Of a stretch of 64,000 bases of DNA, positions 1 through 9,516 are shown one piece after another. The stretch's first letter is position 1, and every line of letters starts with the position of its first letter. Source of the DNA: an uncultured Bacteroides sp. GTDB lineage: Bacteria; Bacteroidota; Bacteroidia; Bacteroidales; UBA932. The notes under the pieces were generated by a model. The model worked only from the letters and a program-made list of their open reading frames with translations. It was not told the DNA's origin and searched no databases. Location of the stretch: contig UREV01000004.1 of the NCBI GenBank assembly GCA_900546925.1, forward strand, positions 1-64,000, read 5' to 3'. The position numbers were made by a program, and so were the translations under genes.

Positions 1-244
1 TTGCGTATCTTCTTAACTATCATAAAGTTACGAAAATAATCGCATATTTCAAAGAGCTTTTTATACTTTTGTATCTATTTCAATCCGTTACTTTTCGGAC
101 AGGCTCCCCCGTATATTGTCTAACTAAAAATTACACTATAAATAAGTATTGTTTAAAATGCAAATCTACACATAATTTAGAATTTTTCAACTTTTTGGAC
201 AAAATAATTAACAATTTATTCATAACTTTATACCTGAACAAACA
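1..244. other. AT-rich intergenic region with possible divergent promoters
   Basis: No gene is visible in this AT-rich stretch upstream of the permease. On the minus strand there is a TAGATTTG box (161-168) with GTTG 19 bp upstream (188-191), close to the Bacteroidota TTTG-N19-TAnnTTTG pattern, which would read leftwards out of the window. On the plus strand, TACTTTTG (64-71) and TAACTTTA (223-230) are single-box matches without a good -33 element. This is weak evidence for a divergent promoter region. Confidence 0.35.
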
Positions 245-1420
245 TTGACCCAAACATTGAAAGCAACGAAATTTATAGCGAAGCAGCTGCGCTTCCACGG
301 CAGAATCGCGATGGCCACGACAGCCGTCGCATCCTTCATCATCATCATCGCGGTGGCGATTTCCTCGGGATTCCGGAAGGAACTGCGCGACGGCATCGCC
401 TCCATTTCAGGCGACATCCAGCTCACGGCTCCCGACCTTAATATTGTGAATGAAAATTCGCCCATCCGACGTCACCCGGGTTTTCTGCCGGTGCTCGACA
501 CGCTGGAAGGTATCCGGTCCATCCGCCCGGCCATCTACAGGGCAGGCATCATAAAAAACGGCGAGAATATCCACGGAGTATTATTTAAAGGCGTGGAAGA
601 CGGGACGGTCGACAGCCTCAACGTGTCCATTCCCAAGAGGTTGGCCGAACTGCTCAGCCTGCATGAGGGCGACAAGATGCTCACATATTTCGTAGGAGAA
701 AAGGTGAAGGCAAGACAGTTCCGCATAAAAGACATTTACCCGGACCTCTTAGGGAACGACAACGCCCTGATAGTCTACGCCGGACTCTCTGATATGCAGA
801 GACTTAACGGCTGGGGTCCGGAAGACGTGTCGGCGCTGGAAATCATCGTGGACGACGAATTGAGAAACAAGACCGCGATGAAAGAAATCAGCGAGGAAGT
901 CGGAGCCAGAGTGCTGCTTTACACACCGGAAGACGAAGATACGGTAGTCGCCTCATCGGCACTCAACAAATACCCGGAAATCTTCTCCTGGCTGGACCTT
1001 ATCGACTTCAACGTGCTGTTTATCCTGATATTGATGACAGTGGTGGCGGGCTTCAACATGATATCGTCGCTGCTGATTATGCTGTTCCGCAACATCTCGA
1101 CCATCGGAATCCTGAAATCCATGGGCATGACCGACCGCTCCATCGCCGGAGTTTTCCTGCGCGTATCTTCGTCTGTCGTGCTGAAAGGCATGCTCATCGG
1201 CAACGCTGTCGCCTTCCTCTTCTGCGCGGTCCAAAATTCCACGCACCTGATCCGGCTGAACCCCGAGAACTATTTCCTCGATTTCGTTCCGGTTCATGTC
1301 AATGTCTTCCAGGTAATTGCGGCTGACGTCGTTTCTTACGCATTGATAATGATACTCCTGACGCTGCCTTGCCTGTTCATATCTTCAGTCGACCCGGCGA
1401 AGACCGTCAGGGCTCAGTAG
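245..1420 (+). CDS. FtsX/LolC-like ABC transporter permease
   Basis: This 391-residue inner-membrane protein has the FtsX/MacB/LolCE permease layout. It has one membrane span at about 21-42, a long extracytoplasmic domain (about 45-250), then three spans at about 255-281, 303-329 and 354-379. The end, VDPAKTVRAQ, resembles the usual family tail. Such proteins pair with an ATPase to move lipoproteins or drive periplasmic mechanics; no ATPase gene is in view. No ATG fits the start: TTG at 245 or TTG at 257 (giving MKATKF) are the candidates, and both lie inside a CATTGA sequence. The substrate cannot be told from the sequence. Confidence 0.85.
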   Translation: MTQTLKATKFIAKQLRFHGRIAMATTAVASFIIIIAVAISSGFRKELRDGIASISGDIQLTAPDLNIVNENSPIRRHPGFLPVLDTLEGIRSIRPAIYRAGIIKNGENIHGVLFKGVEDGTVDSLNVSIPKRLAELLSLHEGDKMLTYFVGEKVKARQFRIKDIYPDLLGNDNALIVYAGLSDMQRLNGWGPEDVSALEIIVDDELRNKTAMKEISEEVGARVLLYTPEDEDTVVASSALNKYPEIFSWLDLIDFNVLFILILMTVVAGFNMISSLLIMLFRNISTIGILKSMGMTDRSIAGVFLRVSSSVVLKGMLIGNAVAFLFCAVQNSTHLIRLNPENYFLDFVPVHVNVFQVIAADVVSYALIMILLTLPCLFISSVDPAKTVRAQ

Positions 1421-1424
1421 AGAT

Positions 1425-2471
1425 TCACTTGGAAATAGAAGTGAAGGCATCACGCAGACGGACCATATTCTCGACATATTTTATGGTCTCGTAGCCCTTG
1501 AACTTGCCCAGCTTCACGGTATCCTGCTGAAGGATGGAATCCTCACGCATATCAGGGATAACTGCCACGATATCAGACCATTTTCTATTAGGAGCGCCGA
1601 TGGATGCTGCATAATTCATACAATCACGGATACGGCCCTCACCGGCATTGTAAGCAGCCAAAGTGAACTTCATCAGTTCGGTCCGGTCCTCCGTGTAAAT
1701 CCTGAACATGCTCTGCAGATGGGAGAGATAACGCACCGCAGCGGCGATGTTCTCCTCAGGGTCCAGAAGATTGTCGGCCTCGAAACGGCTCGCAGTGCGC
1801 GGCATCATCTGCATAAGCCCCACAGCGCCACGGCGGGATTTCGCCTCGATACGGAACTTGGATTCCTGCCAGATAAGGGCGGCGAGCATCTCGCGTTTCC
1901 ATCCGAGTTCCTCTGCATATTTGCTTATAAGTGCATCGTAAGGGCTGATATTCTTATACTTGCGACCAGTAGACGCTCTCTTGAAAGGCTCATATGCAGG
2001 AGTGAAACGCTCCACTATGTTCTTATGTTCATCCGTAACAAAAAAATGTGAGAGCCAGATGTTCATTTCCCTGTGCGAAGCCGTGAGTTTTCCGTCGATA
2101 ATCCAGGAAGAGCTGTCAGCAAGCGTGGCTGAAGCATAGAAATTCTTGTCATATATCAGGGAATCGGTGCTCGGAAGCACCACAATATCGACAGCACCGC
2201 TGCTCAGGGAATCCAGGTATTCCTCACCACCGAGAAAGATGTCGGTTTCTTTTCCCGTCTGCCAGGCGTAGAGTTTAAGCATCTCATAATTGTAGCCGAT
2301 GGGATAATTCATGGTCTTGGAATCATCTACGGCTATTACACACCTGAGGATATCATCGTCGAAAGACTGGCCTTCATCGATGGATTTCTGCAAGAGAGGC
2401 GCACCCACAAGCACGATGATTGTGGGCAACAAATACCTCAATACTATTTTCAACCTCGTATGAACTTTCAT
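1425..2471 (-). CDS. Membrane-bound lytic murein transglycosylase (MltF-like)
   Basis: 348 residues. An N-terminal hydrophobic segment (about 9-27) acts as signal or anchor. Residues about 41-140 look like a reduced periplasmic solute-binding (SBP_bac_3) domain, and the SLT catalytic domain runs from about 175 to 300. The catalytic glutamate is E203 in WQESKF, followed by GAVGLMQMMP and AYNAGEGRI, all SLT hallmarks. The domain order matches MltF, which cleaves peptidoglycan glycan strands to 1,6-anhydromuramyl products. Its stop lies 4 bp from the convergent permease stop. Peptidoglycan turnover fits with the MurU and AmgK-like genes further along, but they are not in one operon. Confidence 0.88.
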   Translation of the reverse strand: MKVHTRLKIVLRYLLPTIIVLVGAPLLQKSIDEGQSFDDDILRCVIAVDDSKTMNYPIGYNYEMLKLYAWQTGKETDIFLGGEEYLDSLSSGAVDIVVLPSTDSLIYDKNFYASATLADSSSWIIDGKLTASHREMNIWLSHFFVTDEHKNIVERFTPAYEPFKRASTGRKYKNISPYDALISKYAEELGWKREMLAALIWQESKFRIEAKSRRGAVGLMQMMPRTASRFEADNLLDPEENIAAAVRYLSHLQSMFRIYTEDRTELMKFTLAAYNAGEGRIRDCMNYAASIGAPNRKWSDIVAVIPDMREDSILQQDTVKLGKFKGYETIKYVENMVRLRDAFTSISK

Positions 2472-2523
2472 TCGCGTCGGTTTTAAGTGTTATTATAAAT
2501 CACGCGTAGCGTGACCGGGAGTG

Positions 2524-5217
2524 CTATCTGCTTCCGCTAAGTGAGCTTCCTGCAGACACTTGCTTGTTCTTGGAAGGCTGGATGTAGAACGGCCAGAACA
2601 CACCGAGCTTGAATCCTCTCTGTGGCCTGATATATCCGTGCGCACTGAAGTAGTCCGCACTGTCCATCGGCCAGCCCATACCGGCATTGACAAACTTGGC
2701 GAAAACACAAGCTCTCTTCCACTGGATATTCACAAACGCATCTATATAAGGGCAATCTCCGTATTTGTCCACCTTCTGGTTATGGAACAGACCCAACGCA
2801 GGGCTATATCCTGGAGCATACCATCTGGAAGTATATGTCACATTGGCACCTATCTGCATCTGCATCACGTTCTTGACTACGTTGAACTGCCAGTACCAAC
2901 GGCAATTCAGGGCTATCATCGGAACCGGAATGACTTCCTCATCTGAAGACAGCTGGAAAAGCGCCTTGTTGTCGAAATGCAGTCCTGCGAGCTTGAAATT
3001 CTTCATCAGCGAGATGCCCAGGATGCTTACCGGGCTTTCACTCTGTTTCGCTGTCGCAAGTCCGTCATAATAAACGTGATTCTTCATCAATGTCCATCCG
3101 GCATCCACGCTGAGGTTCCAGTGAGGAACACTGAATGTACCGCTGAACTCCGTCCTGGAAATCTTCTTGAAATCGTTATCCCATTTATAATGATTCGAGA
3201 AATAATGCTGCTGATAGTATTCCGGCTCGTCGAGACTGGTCTCGAAGTGGAAATCGAACGACATCGGACTCTTGCGGTGACGACGGAACGGATAAATGTT
3301 GAAACCGGCATTGGCACTGATTCCGACATCATTGATTTCTTTCCCGAGGAAAGTGTAATAGCCGTCGGCGTCCCAATGGAAGAAGTTTTTCACCTGGCCC
3401 TTGGCGCCGCCGTAGAGATACATCGAGTTCCAGACTGTGTTGCCGCCGCGTTTCAGATAGCTGTCCGGCGTAAACATGTAGTAATTAAGGAGTCTGTCTC
3501 CTATTCCCACGTTCAGTGACGATACGATGGCATCCGATGCCCAAGGCTGGAGTTTTATGAACACCTTGTTCTCGAACTTCATGACTCGGAGGGAATCGTG
3601 AGAAGCCAACGGATTAATATAGAACGCGTTATTATAGAATTTACGCGCAGATTCGTCGCTCGCCGCTATATTGTCCTCATAGATTTTGCGATATACGGAA
3701 TATTCGCTGTTATGCCCGATGAAGGCCGTCGTGATGTCCGTATTCAATGTATCTTTCGCCGCATCTTCGTCGCGCTTGGCCTGATTCGCTGCCAGCAAGT
3801 CCTCCATCGCGAGAATGGCCAGGCTGTCGCCGGTCGCCACTACGCTGTCCCTGTAAATCTGCTCGCGCTTGAGGATCTTCCTCTCCTTCAGGTTGTTGAT
3901 GAAGTTGAAAGGAATCCTGTAAGTCTGATCCAGGAATACCGTATTTTTCTTTATCAATGTCGAAGCGTTGGCGTTACGTAACGCTGTCGCGATGTCTCTG
4001 GAGCCGACGGTGGTATCGCGGATCATGGTGTTGTCCAGAATTCCTCCGTTCTCCTTTTTGGACATCTTATTATATATGTAGCCGGCATGCATCTGGTAAC
4101 GCTTGCCAAGATGGTTCACTGACGCGGAGAAAGTCCTGTTGTCCACGGTCTCATTTTCCAACATTCCGTTCGCACCGACTCTGTCATATTCGAGAGTCAT
4201 GTTCCAAGCAGGGAAAAAGTTCTGCGTGGTCATGATATGAAGGTCATTCTCAGCACGTTCTTCGTTTGCGAACAACGTTCCCCAATATGCCAGTTCCGTA
4301 TAAGGAGTCTTCGTATTGTACAACGGAATAGTATACGGACTGTAAGAATAACACTCATAAGGCTCATAGAACGACACCCCTTCCACGCTCTTGCGTTTCA
4401 TGAAGTCGTAAGTCTGTACTGCTGAGCCCACTATACCGAGATATGACACGTTCACATCCTGGCGCATGAACTGATAGTCGTTATAATAGTAGTTATACGA
4501 CGTGTCCAGCGGAAACAGATGCAAGTCATTGAATCCCTTATCTTTATGCCACACGATGATACGTTTGTACTGCATCGAGTCAGGCACAGAGAAGGTCTCC
4601 AGTATACGCGGAGTATTCTCACGGATACTGTCACGGATCGCCATGAGGCTGTCTTTCGCATCCAGCATGCTGTCTATCTGATGCTGGCGGATTTTCATCT
4701 TCTGCTCGAAATCATATTTTTTCCGCGCAGCCTTGTCCAGAGACGCATACCAGGCGTTGAACTTCCTGATGGCAGTTTCCGTCGAGTCTATCTTATATAA
4801 GGAATCAAGTTTAGGCCAATCGATACTGTCGCCCGCCTGCTTGAGTGAATCTCTTACGATCACATGGGTGAGCGAGTCTTTTATGGCCACATAGTATTTA
4901 TATCTGAAAGGATCTGTAAGGCGCAATGAATCAGGAACTTTCATCGTATCGCGTGCTGTCAGCACCACCTCGGCGCTGTCCACGAAAAGGCTGTCACCAC
5001 CCAGAGTATCTACCACACGGTCGAACTCGCTTCTGAATTTCGTATATATATTGTTCTGATATATGACGGTATCCTGCTCAGGTGAAGCCTCGCGACGTGA
5101 AAAAAGTCCGGCATCACCGGCACGGTTGAGATCTGCGGCCAGGCCATGAGCCGCCACAGCGCTGACCACCAATGCCGGCAGCCATATCTTGGAAAGTTTC
5201 CTGAAAATGCTCCTCAT
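2524..5217 (-). CDS. Large outer-membrane beta-barrel, Porin_10-type putative porin
   Basis: 897 residues with an N-terminal signal sequence (about 10-28, ending LAADLNRAG). A charged, partly coiled region about 90-210 follows, containing repeated KDSL/RDSL elements. The remainder is rich in alternating aromatic beta-strand sequence. The stretch YNDYQFMRQDVNVSYLG and the KTPYTELAYWG motif resemble the Bacteroidota putative porin family (Porin_10). It is probably a surface beta-barrel of unknown cargo. It lies 12 bp downstream of purB on the same strand, so it may be partly co-transcribed. The family assignment is from recognition of the pattern, not from an alignment. Confidence 0.72.
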   Translation of the reverse strand: MRSIFRKLSKIWLPALVVSAVAAHGLAADLNRAGDAGLFSRREASPEQDTVIYQNNIYTKFRSEFDRVVDTLGGDSLFVDSAEVVLTARDTMKVPDSLRLTDPFRYKYYVAIKDSLTHVIVRDSLKQAGDSIDWPKLDSLYKIDSTETAIRKFNAWYASLDKAARKKYDFEQKMKIRQHQIDSMLDAKDSLMAIRDSIRENTPRILETFSVPDSMQYKRIIVWHKDKGFNDLHLFPLDTSYNYYYNDYQFMRQDVNVSYLGIVGSAVQTYDFMKRKSVEGVSFYEPYECYSYSPYTIPLYNTKTPYTELAYWGTLFANEERAENDLHIMTTQNFFPAWNMTLEYDRVGANGMLENETVDNRTFSASVNHLGKRYQMHAGYIYNKMSKKENGGILDNTMIRDTTVGSRDIATALRNANASTLIKKNTVFLDQTYRIPFNFINNLKERKILKREQIYRDSVVATGDSLAILAMEDLLAANQAKRDEDAAKDTLNTDITTAFIGHNSEYSVYRKIYEDNIAASDESARKFYNNAFYINPLASHDSLRVMKFENKVFIKLQPWASDAIVSSLNVGIGDRLLNYYMFTPDSYLKRGGNTVWNSMYLYGGAKGQVKNFFHWDADGYYTFLGKEINDVGISANAGFNIYPFRRHRKSPMSFDFHFETSLDEPEYYQQHYFSNHYKWDNDFKKISRTEFSGTFSVPHWNLSVDAGWTLMKNHVYYDGLATAKQSESPVSILGISLMKNFKLAGLHFDNKALFQLSSDEEVIPVPMIALNCRWYWQFNVVKNVMQMQIGANVTYTSRWYAPGYSPALGLFHNQKVDKYGDCPYIDAFVNIQWKRACVFAKFVNAGMGWPMDSADYFSAHGYIRPQRGFKLGVFWPFYIQPSKNKQVSAGSSLSGSR

Positions 5218-5229
5218 ATCAGCCTCGGA

Positions 5230-6570
5230 CTAAAACCCTGTGTAGCTCCACGGGGTAATGGTGCGGAGTTCTTCTTTTACTTGTTCGTTCACATCCAGAC
5301 CATTAATGAATGTCTCGATGGTGTTTTCATCTATGACGCTACCTGTACGGGTAAGGGCTTTAAGCGTCTCATAAGGATTAGGATATCCTTCTCTTCTGAG
5401 CACTGTCTGGATAGCTTCTGCCACTACAGCCCAGTTCCTGTGAAGGTCAGCCTGGATAGCCTCTTCGTTAAGAATCAGTTTTCCAAGTCCCTTCGTAAGT
5501 GAAGCGAAGGCGATAAGTCCATGAGCCACAGGCACTCCCACGTTCCTCAACACTGTAGAGTCCGTCAAGTCTCTCTGAAGGCGTGAGATAGGAAGTTTCA
5601 TGGAGAGGAAAGTGAAGATGGCGTCTGCCATTCCCAAGTTTCCTTCGGCGTTCTCGAAATCGATAGGGTTTACCTTGTGAGGCATGGCAGAAGAACCGAC
5701 TTCGTTCTTGTTCACCTTCTGCTTGAAATATTCCATGGAGATATATGTCCAGATATCCCTGCTGAAGTCGATGAGGATGGTGTTGATCCTTCTGAGACAG
5801 TCGAATATGGCAGCGAGGTTATCGTAATGCTCTATCTGTGTAGTAGGGAAAGACCTCTTCAGTCCGAGTGAAGCCACGAAATTTTCGCCAAAGGAAATCC
5901 AGTCGACATGCGGGTATGCCACTTTGTGGGCGTTCATGTTACCTGTCGCGCCGCCGAACTTGGCAGGATAAGTAAGCTGGGAGAACTGTCTGAGCTGCTC
6001 CTCGATTCTCACCTGATATACCTTGAACTCCTTGCCCAAGCGGGTAGGTGAGGCAGGCTGCCCATGTGTCTTCGCAAGCATCGGGACATCGGACCATTTT
6101 TCCGCCATCTCTGAGATAAGACTTAGAACTTCGTGCAATGCAGGCATATACACATGTTCCATCGCCTCTTTCAGCATCAGCGGCTGCGATGTGTTGTTAA
6201 TATCCTGTGAAGTAAGGCCGAAATGAACAAACTCAGACCACTTGTCGAGTCCCATCTCATGGAAATGTCTCTTGATGAAATATTCCACAGCCTTCACGTC
6301 GTGATTCGTGGTTTTCTCGATTTCCTTCACCTCCATGGCCTGTTCCGGTGTGAGATTCAGATAGATGTCACGCATCATGCTGAACTTTTCATGATCCACG
6401 TCAGCGAGCTGAGGCAGAGGTATTTCGCAAAGCGCGATAAAATACTCGATCTCCACACGGATACGGTATCTTATAAGGGCAAATTCGCTGAAATACGCCC
6501 TGAGAGGTTCAGATTTGGAAGCGTAGCGGCCGTCTACTGGAGACACAGCCAACAATGAATGAGTGTCCAT
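5230..6570 (-). CDS. purB: Adenylosuccinate lyase
   Basis: 446 residues from the ATG at 6570. Alternative in-frame extension upstream would run over the promoter. The enzyme releases fumarate from SAICAR and adenylosuccinate in purine synthesis. Visible hallmarks are KTHGQPASPT (His169 region) and the fumarase/aspartase signature GSSAMPHKVNPIDFEN at 292-307, followed by RDLTDSTVLRN. Length is normal for the long PurB subtype. A minus-strand TACATTTG box at 6600-6607 places the transcript start about 24 nt before this ATG. Porin gene follows after 12 bp. Confidence 0.96.
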   Translation of the reverse strand: MDTHSLLAVSPVDGRYASKSEPLRAYFSEFALIRYRIRVEIEYFIALCEIPLPQLADVDHEKFSMMRDIYLNLTPEQAMEVKEIEKTTNHDVKAVEYFIKRHFHEMGLDKWSEFVHFGLTSQDINNTSQPLMLKEAMEHVYMPALHEVLSLISEMAEKWSDVPMLAKTHGQPASPTRLGKEFKVYQVRIEEQLRQFSQLTYPAKFGGATGNMNAHKVAYPHVDWISFGENFVASLGLKRSFPTTQIEHYDNLAAIFDCLRRINTILIDFSRDIWTYISMEYFKQKVNKNEVGSSAMPHKVNPIDFENAEGNLGMADAIFTFLSMKLPISRLQRDLTDSTVLRNVGVPVAHGLIAFASLTKGLGKLILNEEAIQADLHRNWAVVAEAIQTVLRREGYPNPYETLKALTRTGSVIDENTIETFINGLDVNEQVKEELRTITPWSYTGF

Positions 6571-6599
6571 TATTTTAAATGTTTCGTTTATAGAAAACA

Positions 6600-6627
6600 C
6601 AAATGTACGGATTTTTTTCTATGTTTG
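6600..6627. promoter_or_regulatory. Back-to-back -7 boxes between purB and folP
   Basis: Two Bacteroidota-type -7 boxes lie in the 66-bp divergent gap. One is TACATTTG on the minus strand (6600-6607) for purB, and the other is TATGTTTG on the plus strand (6620-6627) for folP. Neither has a clear TTTG at the 19-bp spacing. The folP transcript would start at about 6633, almost at the first ATG. The two polymerases would overlap, so the two genes may compete for initiation. Confidence 0.5.
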
Positions 6628-6636
6628 TATACGGAA

Positions 6637-7539
6637 ATGATTCCTGACTTTAATAACGCATACATGAAAGACAGCAGAACAATCGACGTGATGGGTATCA
6701 TAAACATCACTGACAACTCGTATTATGCAGCCAGCAGATGCCTGGATTCCACCGGAGCCCCCAACATTGACATAATCCTGAAGCGCGCATGCGGGATGGT
6801 CGAAGAAGGGGCCACAATTTTGGATATCGGCGCGTGTTCGACCCGCCCGGGTTCGGAAGCGATCGGCGAGGAGGAGGAGTGGCGCAGGCTCGGACCGGCG
6901 TTGAAGGCCATCCGGAAGGAGCTGCCGGATACCAAAATCTCGATCGACACTTACTGGCCGTCCATCGTGCGCAAGGTGTATGAGGCTATAGGTCAGTTCA
7001 TTGTGAACGATGTGACGGCCGGAACGGGAATGCCTGCCGGGACCGACCCGACGCAGTTCCGGGAGGGTGAGGTCAATGCCGGTGTCCCGGGGGAGATGCT
7101 CCGTACTGTGGGCGAACTCGGGCTGCCGTTCGTGGCCATGCACATGAGGGGTAACCCGTTCACCATGCAGAGCCTGACTGAATATAATGATGTGACGGAA
7201 GACCTTTTAGGTTATTTCAGAAAGTTCTCTATCCTTGCTGAGGCGGCAGGGATTTCCGACTGGATTCTCGACCCGGGATTCGGCTTCGCGAAGACCATAG
7301 ACCAGAACTATCAGCTTATGCGTGGCCTGTCGAAATTCAAGTCACTGGGCAAGAGGATTCTTGTGGGCATATCTCGCAAAAGTATGATTTTCAGAAAGTT
7401 CGGCATAACGCCGGAAGAGGCGTTGCCTGCCACACAGGTGCTTCATTACAAATCACTCTGCGAGGGAGCGGACATCCTCCGCGTGCATGATGTGGCAGAG
7501 GCCGTACGAACCGTGGAACTCTACCGCACGTTGGAATAA
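6637..7539 (+). CDS. folP: Dihydropteroate synthase
   Basis: About 300 residues. It condenses p-aminobenzoate with 6-hydroxymethyl-dihydropterin diphosphate in folate synthesis. Motifs seen are DVMGIINIT (17-25), DIGACSTRPGSEA, NDVTAGTG, MHMRG, DPGFGFAK, VGISRKS and the closing RVHDVAEAV. Loop 1, usually TPDSF, reads TDNSY (25-29), an unusual change at a loop linked to sulfonamide binding. Start may be 6637 or the ATG at 6664 (MKDSRTID): the -7 box at 6620-6627 leaves almost no leader for the first and about 30 nt for the second. It is divergent from purB and is followed by tmk. Confidence 0.94.
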   Translation: MIPDFNNAYMKDSRTIDVMGIINITDNSYYAASRCLDSTGAPNIDIILKRACGMVEEGATILDIGACSTRPGSEAIGEEEEWRRLGPALKAIRKELPDTKISIDTYWPSIVRKVYEAIGQFIVNDVTAGTGMPAGTDPTQFREGEVNAGVPGEMLRTVGELGLPFVAMHMRGNPFTMQSLTEYNDVTEDLLGYFRKFSILAEAAGISDWILDPGFGFAKTIDQNYQLMRGLSKFKSLGKRILVGISRKSMIFRKFGITPEEALPATQVLHYKSLCEGADILRVHDVAEAVRTVELYRTLE

Positions 7540-7545
7540 TTTTAT

Positions 7546-7553
7546 TATATTTG
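7546..7553 (+). promoter_or_regulatory. -7 box of tmk
   Basis: TATATTTG fits TAnnTTTG and lies 30 bp before the tmk ATG at 7584, giving a leader of roughly 25 nt. No clear TTTG sits 19 bp upstream, so this is a half-match only. Confidence 0.45.
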
Positions 7554-7583
7554 TAGTCATCAGACCAAAACCATTGAAAAGCG

Positions 7584-8267
7584 ATGCTAGTCGTACTTGA
7601 AGGCCTGGACGGATCAGGAAAATCCACACAGGTAAAAAGACTCCGCACATATCTCCAGACCAGATTTGAGAATCTGGAATATATTCATTTTCCGAGGTAT
7701 GACTCCCCTGTCTACGGGGAACTCATAGGCAAGTTTTTGCGTGGCGGATTCGGCGCCATAGATGCTGTGCATCCGCAGCTTGTGGCCCTTCTTTATGCCG
7801 AGGACAGGCACAGGGCTGCTCCCGAGATGTGGAAAACTCTGAATGAAGGCGGTGCCGTGCTGTTGGACAGATATGTGTATTCGAACATCGCGTACCAATG
7901 CGCGAAGATGCCGGATCCTGCTGAGCGTGAGGAGCTTCGCCAATGGATTTTCGATACGGAGTATAACGAGTTCGGTCTCCCGAAACCTGACCTGAACATT
8001 TTCCTCGACGTCCCTATCGGATTCGTGGAGAAGAAGTTGGAGTCTCCGCGCGGAGGAAATGACAGGGATTATCTGGAAGGGCATAGCGACATCCATGAAG
8101 CTGACATCGAGTTCCAGAAGAAGGTCCGCGAAGTGTATCTGCGTCAGTGCGAAACTGATCCGGAGTTCATCCGTATAGACTGCAGCGCAGAAGACGGTTC
8201 CATGTTACCTCCTGATGTCATTTCAGACGCAGTGAGAAAAGTCGTGAATGAACACTTGGGCCTATGA
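7584..8267 (+). CDS. tmk: Thymidylate kinase
   Basis: 227 residues. It phosphorylates dTMP to dTDP. The P-loop is at the N-terminus (LEGLDGSGKSTQ, residues 4-15), the DRYVYSN motif corresponds to the nucleotide-binding DRY element, and PDLNIFLDVP is the typical dTMP-kinase segment. A LID-like stretch follows (ESPRGGNDRDYLEG). Length is slightly above the roughly 205-215 of many bacterial enzymes. Its TGA overlaps the ATG of the next gene (ATGA at 8264-8267), so the two are translationally coupled. Confidence 0.95.
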   Translation: MLVVLEGLDGSGKSTQVKRLRTYLQTRFENLEYIHFPRYDSPVYGELIGKFLRGGFGAIDAVHPQLVALLYAEDRHRAAPEMWKTLNEGGAVLLDRYVYSNIAYQCAKMPDPAEREELRQWIFDTEYNEFGLPKPDLNIFLDVPIGFVEKKLESPRGGNDRDYLEGHSDIHEADIEFQKKVREVYLRQCETDPEFIRIDCSAEDGSMLPPDVISDAVRKVVNEHLGL

Positions 8268-9496
8268 TTAAGGAAATCAGCATGAAAGCGAGACGGCTCT
8301 GCGCAGTCATTCTCGGATTTGTATTCTTCGGCGCCGGCGTCCTGAAACTCATGGACCCTGTAGGAACGGCATTGATAATAAACGAATATTTTAACTTTTT
8401 CCATACCGGATTTCTCAGACCGGCGGCGGAAGTCATCGGCGAGACCTTCGCGCTCGTGGAGACATTGACAGGAATCTGCCTCATCACAGGGGTGTTCCGC
8501 GCGCTCACGGCCTGGGTGGCGACTTTCCTCACCGGCGGGTTCACGATTCTCACTTTCATACTGTGGATTTTTAATCCGGCGATGGATTGCGGCTGCTTCG
8601 GCGAGGCGATTCATCTCACTCACGGACAGACACTTGTAAAGAACTTGATACTTTGCGCGCTGATTTTCGCGGCGTTCTTCCCGTATAAGCATTTCGGGAT
8701 ACCGCAGAAGCGCAAATATGTTTCGTTCATCATGGTCAGCGTCGCGGTGCTGTTCTTCGCGGTTTATTCGCTGATGTTCATACCGTTGCTCGAACTCACG
8801 CCGTTCAACTATTCTTCGATGATCGAGGCGGCCGTGCCTGCAAACGGCGTCGAGGAAGACGAGTATGTTTCGACGTTTATCTACGAGAAGAACGGCAAGA
8901 CGGGAGTGTTCACTCTCAACAAGTTACCGGATTCCACCTGGACTTATGTGGAGACGAAGACGATAAAAAGACAGATAAATATCGACGAAACAGATTATCC
9001 GAAACTGTCGTTCAAGGATGTGTCCGGCGAGTATCGCGATTCGCTCGCCGCTGACGGAATAGTTCTCGCGGTTTCTGTGCCGGAGCCGTCCAAGATGAAG
9101 GCTGAGGGCTGGGGTAAAATCGCCGATTTGCTGTCGGAGGCCGGAACTGCCGGATTCAAGCCGCTCCTGCTCGCCGCCTGCACCCCGGAAGATTTCTCCG
9201 CAATCATCGCAGCCTCCAAGCTTTCTCCGGACAGGTCAATGCCGTTGCTTACTTCGGTGTATTATTCTGATTTCAAAACACTTATATCGCTGAACCGGTC
9301 GAATGGAGGAGCAGTATATTTTAACGATGGTAATCTCATCACCAAGTGGGCGTTCAGGAATCTGCCGAAGAAAAAGACATTGGATAAAATCGTAAAGAAA
9401 GAAAGCACTGAGGTGATGCTGGATTCCGACACGAGAAGCAGGCTCTCTTTCCAGATGTTCGTTCTGTACACATCGGCACTTATGTTATTGGTATAA
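8264..9496 (+). CDS. DoxX/MauE-like membrane protein with periplasmic C-terminal domain
   Basis: 410 residues. Four to five membrane spans occupy about residues 10-155. They include the motif MDCGCFGEA, a cysteine pair typical of MauE/DoxX-like membrane proteins involved in thiol redox or electron transfer. Another span lies near 155-175, then an extracytoplasmic domain of about 220 residues that resembles the BT_3928-type proteins of Bacteroides. A last hydrophobic stretch is at the C-terminus (LYTSALMLLV). It starts on the ATGA overlap with tmk; an alternative ATG is at 8282. The reaction is unknown; redox partnering is inference from the family. Confidence 0.7.
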   Translation: MIKEISMKARRLCAVILGFVFFGAGVLKLMDPVGTALIINEYFNFFHTGFLRPAAEVIGETFALVETLTGICLITGVFRALTAWVATFLTGGFTILTFILWIFNPAMDCGCFGEAIHLTHGQTLVKNLILCALIFAAFFPYKHFGIPQKRKYVSFIMVSVAVLFFAVYSLMFIPLLELTPFNYSSMIEAAVPANGVEEDEYVSTFIYEKNGKTGVFTLNKLPDSTWTYVETKTIKRQINIDETDYPKLSFKDVSGEYRDSLAADGIVLAVSVPEPSKMKAEGWGKIADLLSEAGTAGFKPLLLAACTPEDFSAIIAASKLSPDRSMPLLTSVYYSDFKTLISLNRSNGGAVYFNDGNLITKWAFRNLPKKKTLDKIVKKESTEVMLDSDTRSRLSFQMFVLYTSALMLLV

Positions 9497-9516
9497 AGTT
9501 TTTTACATATCAGATT

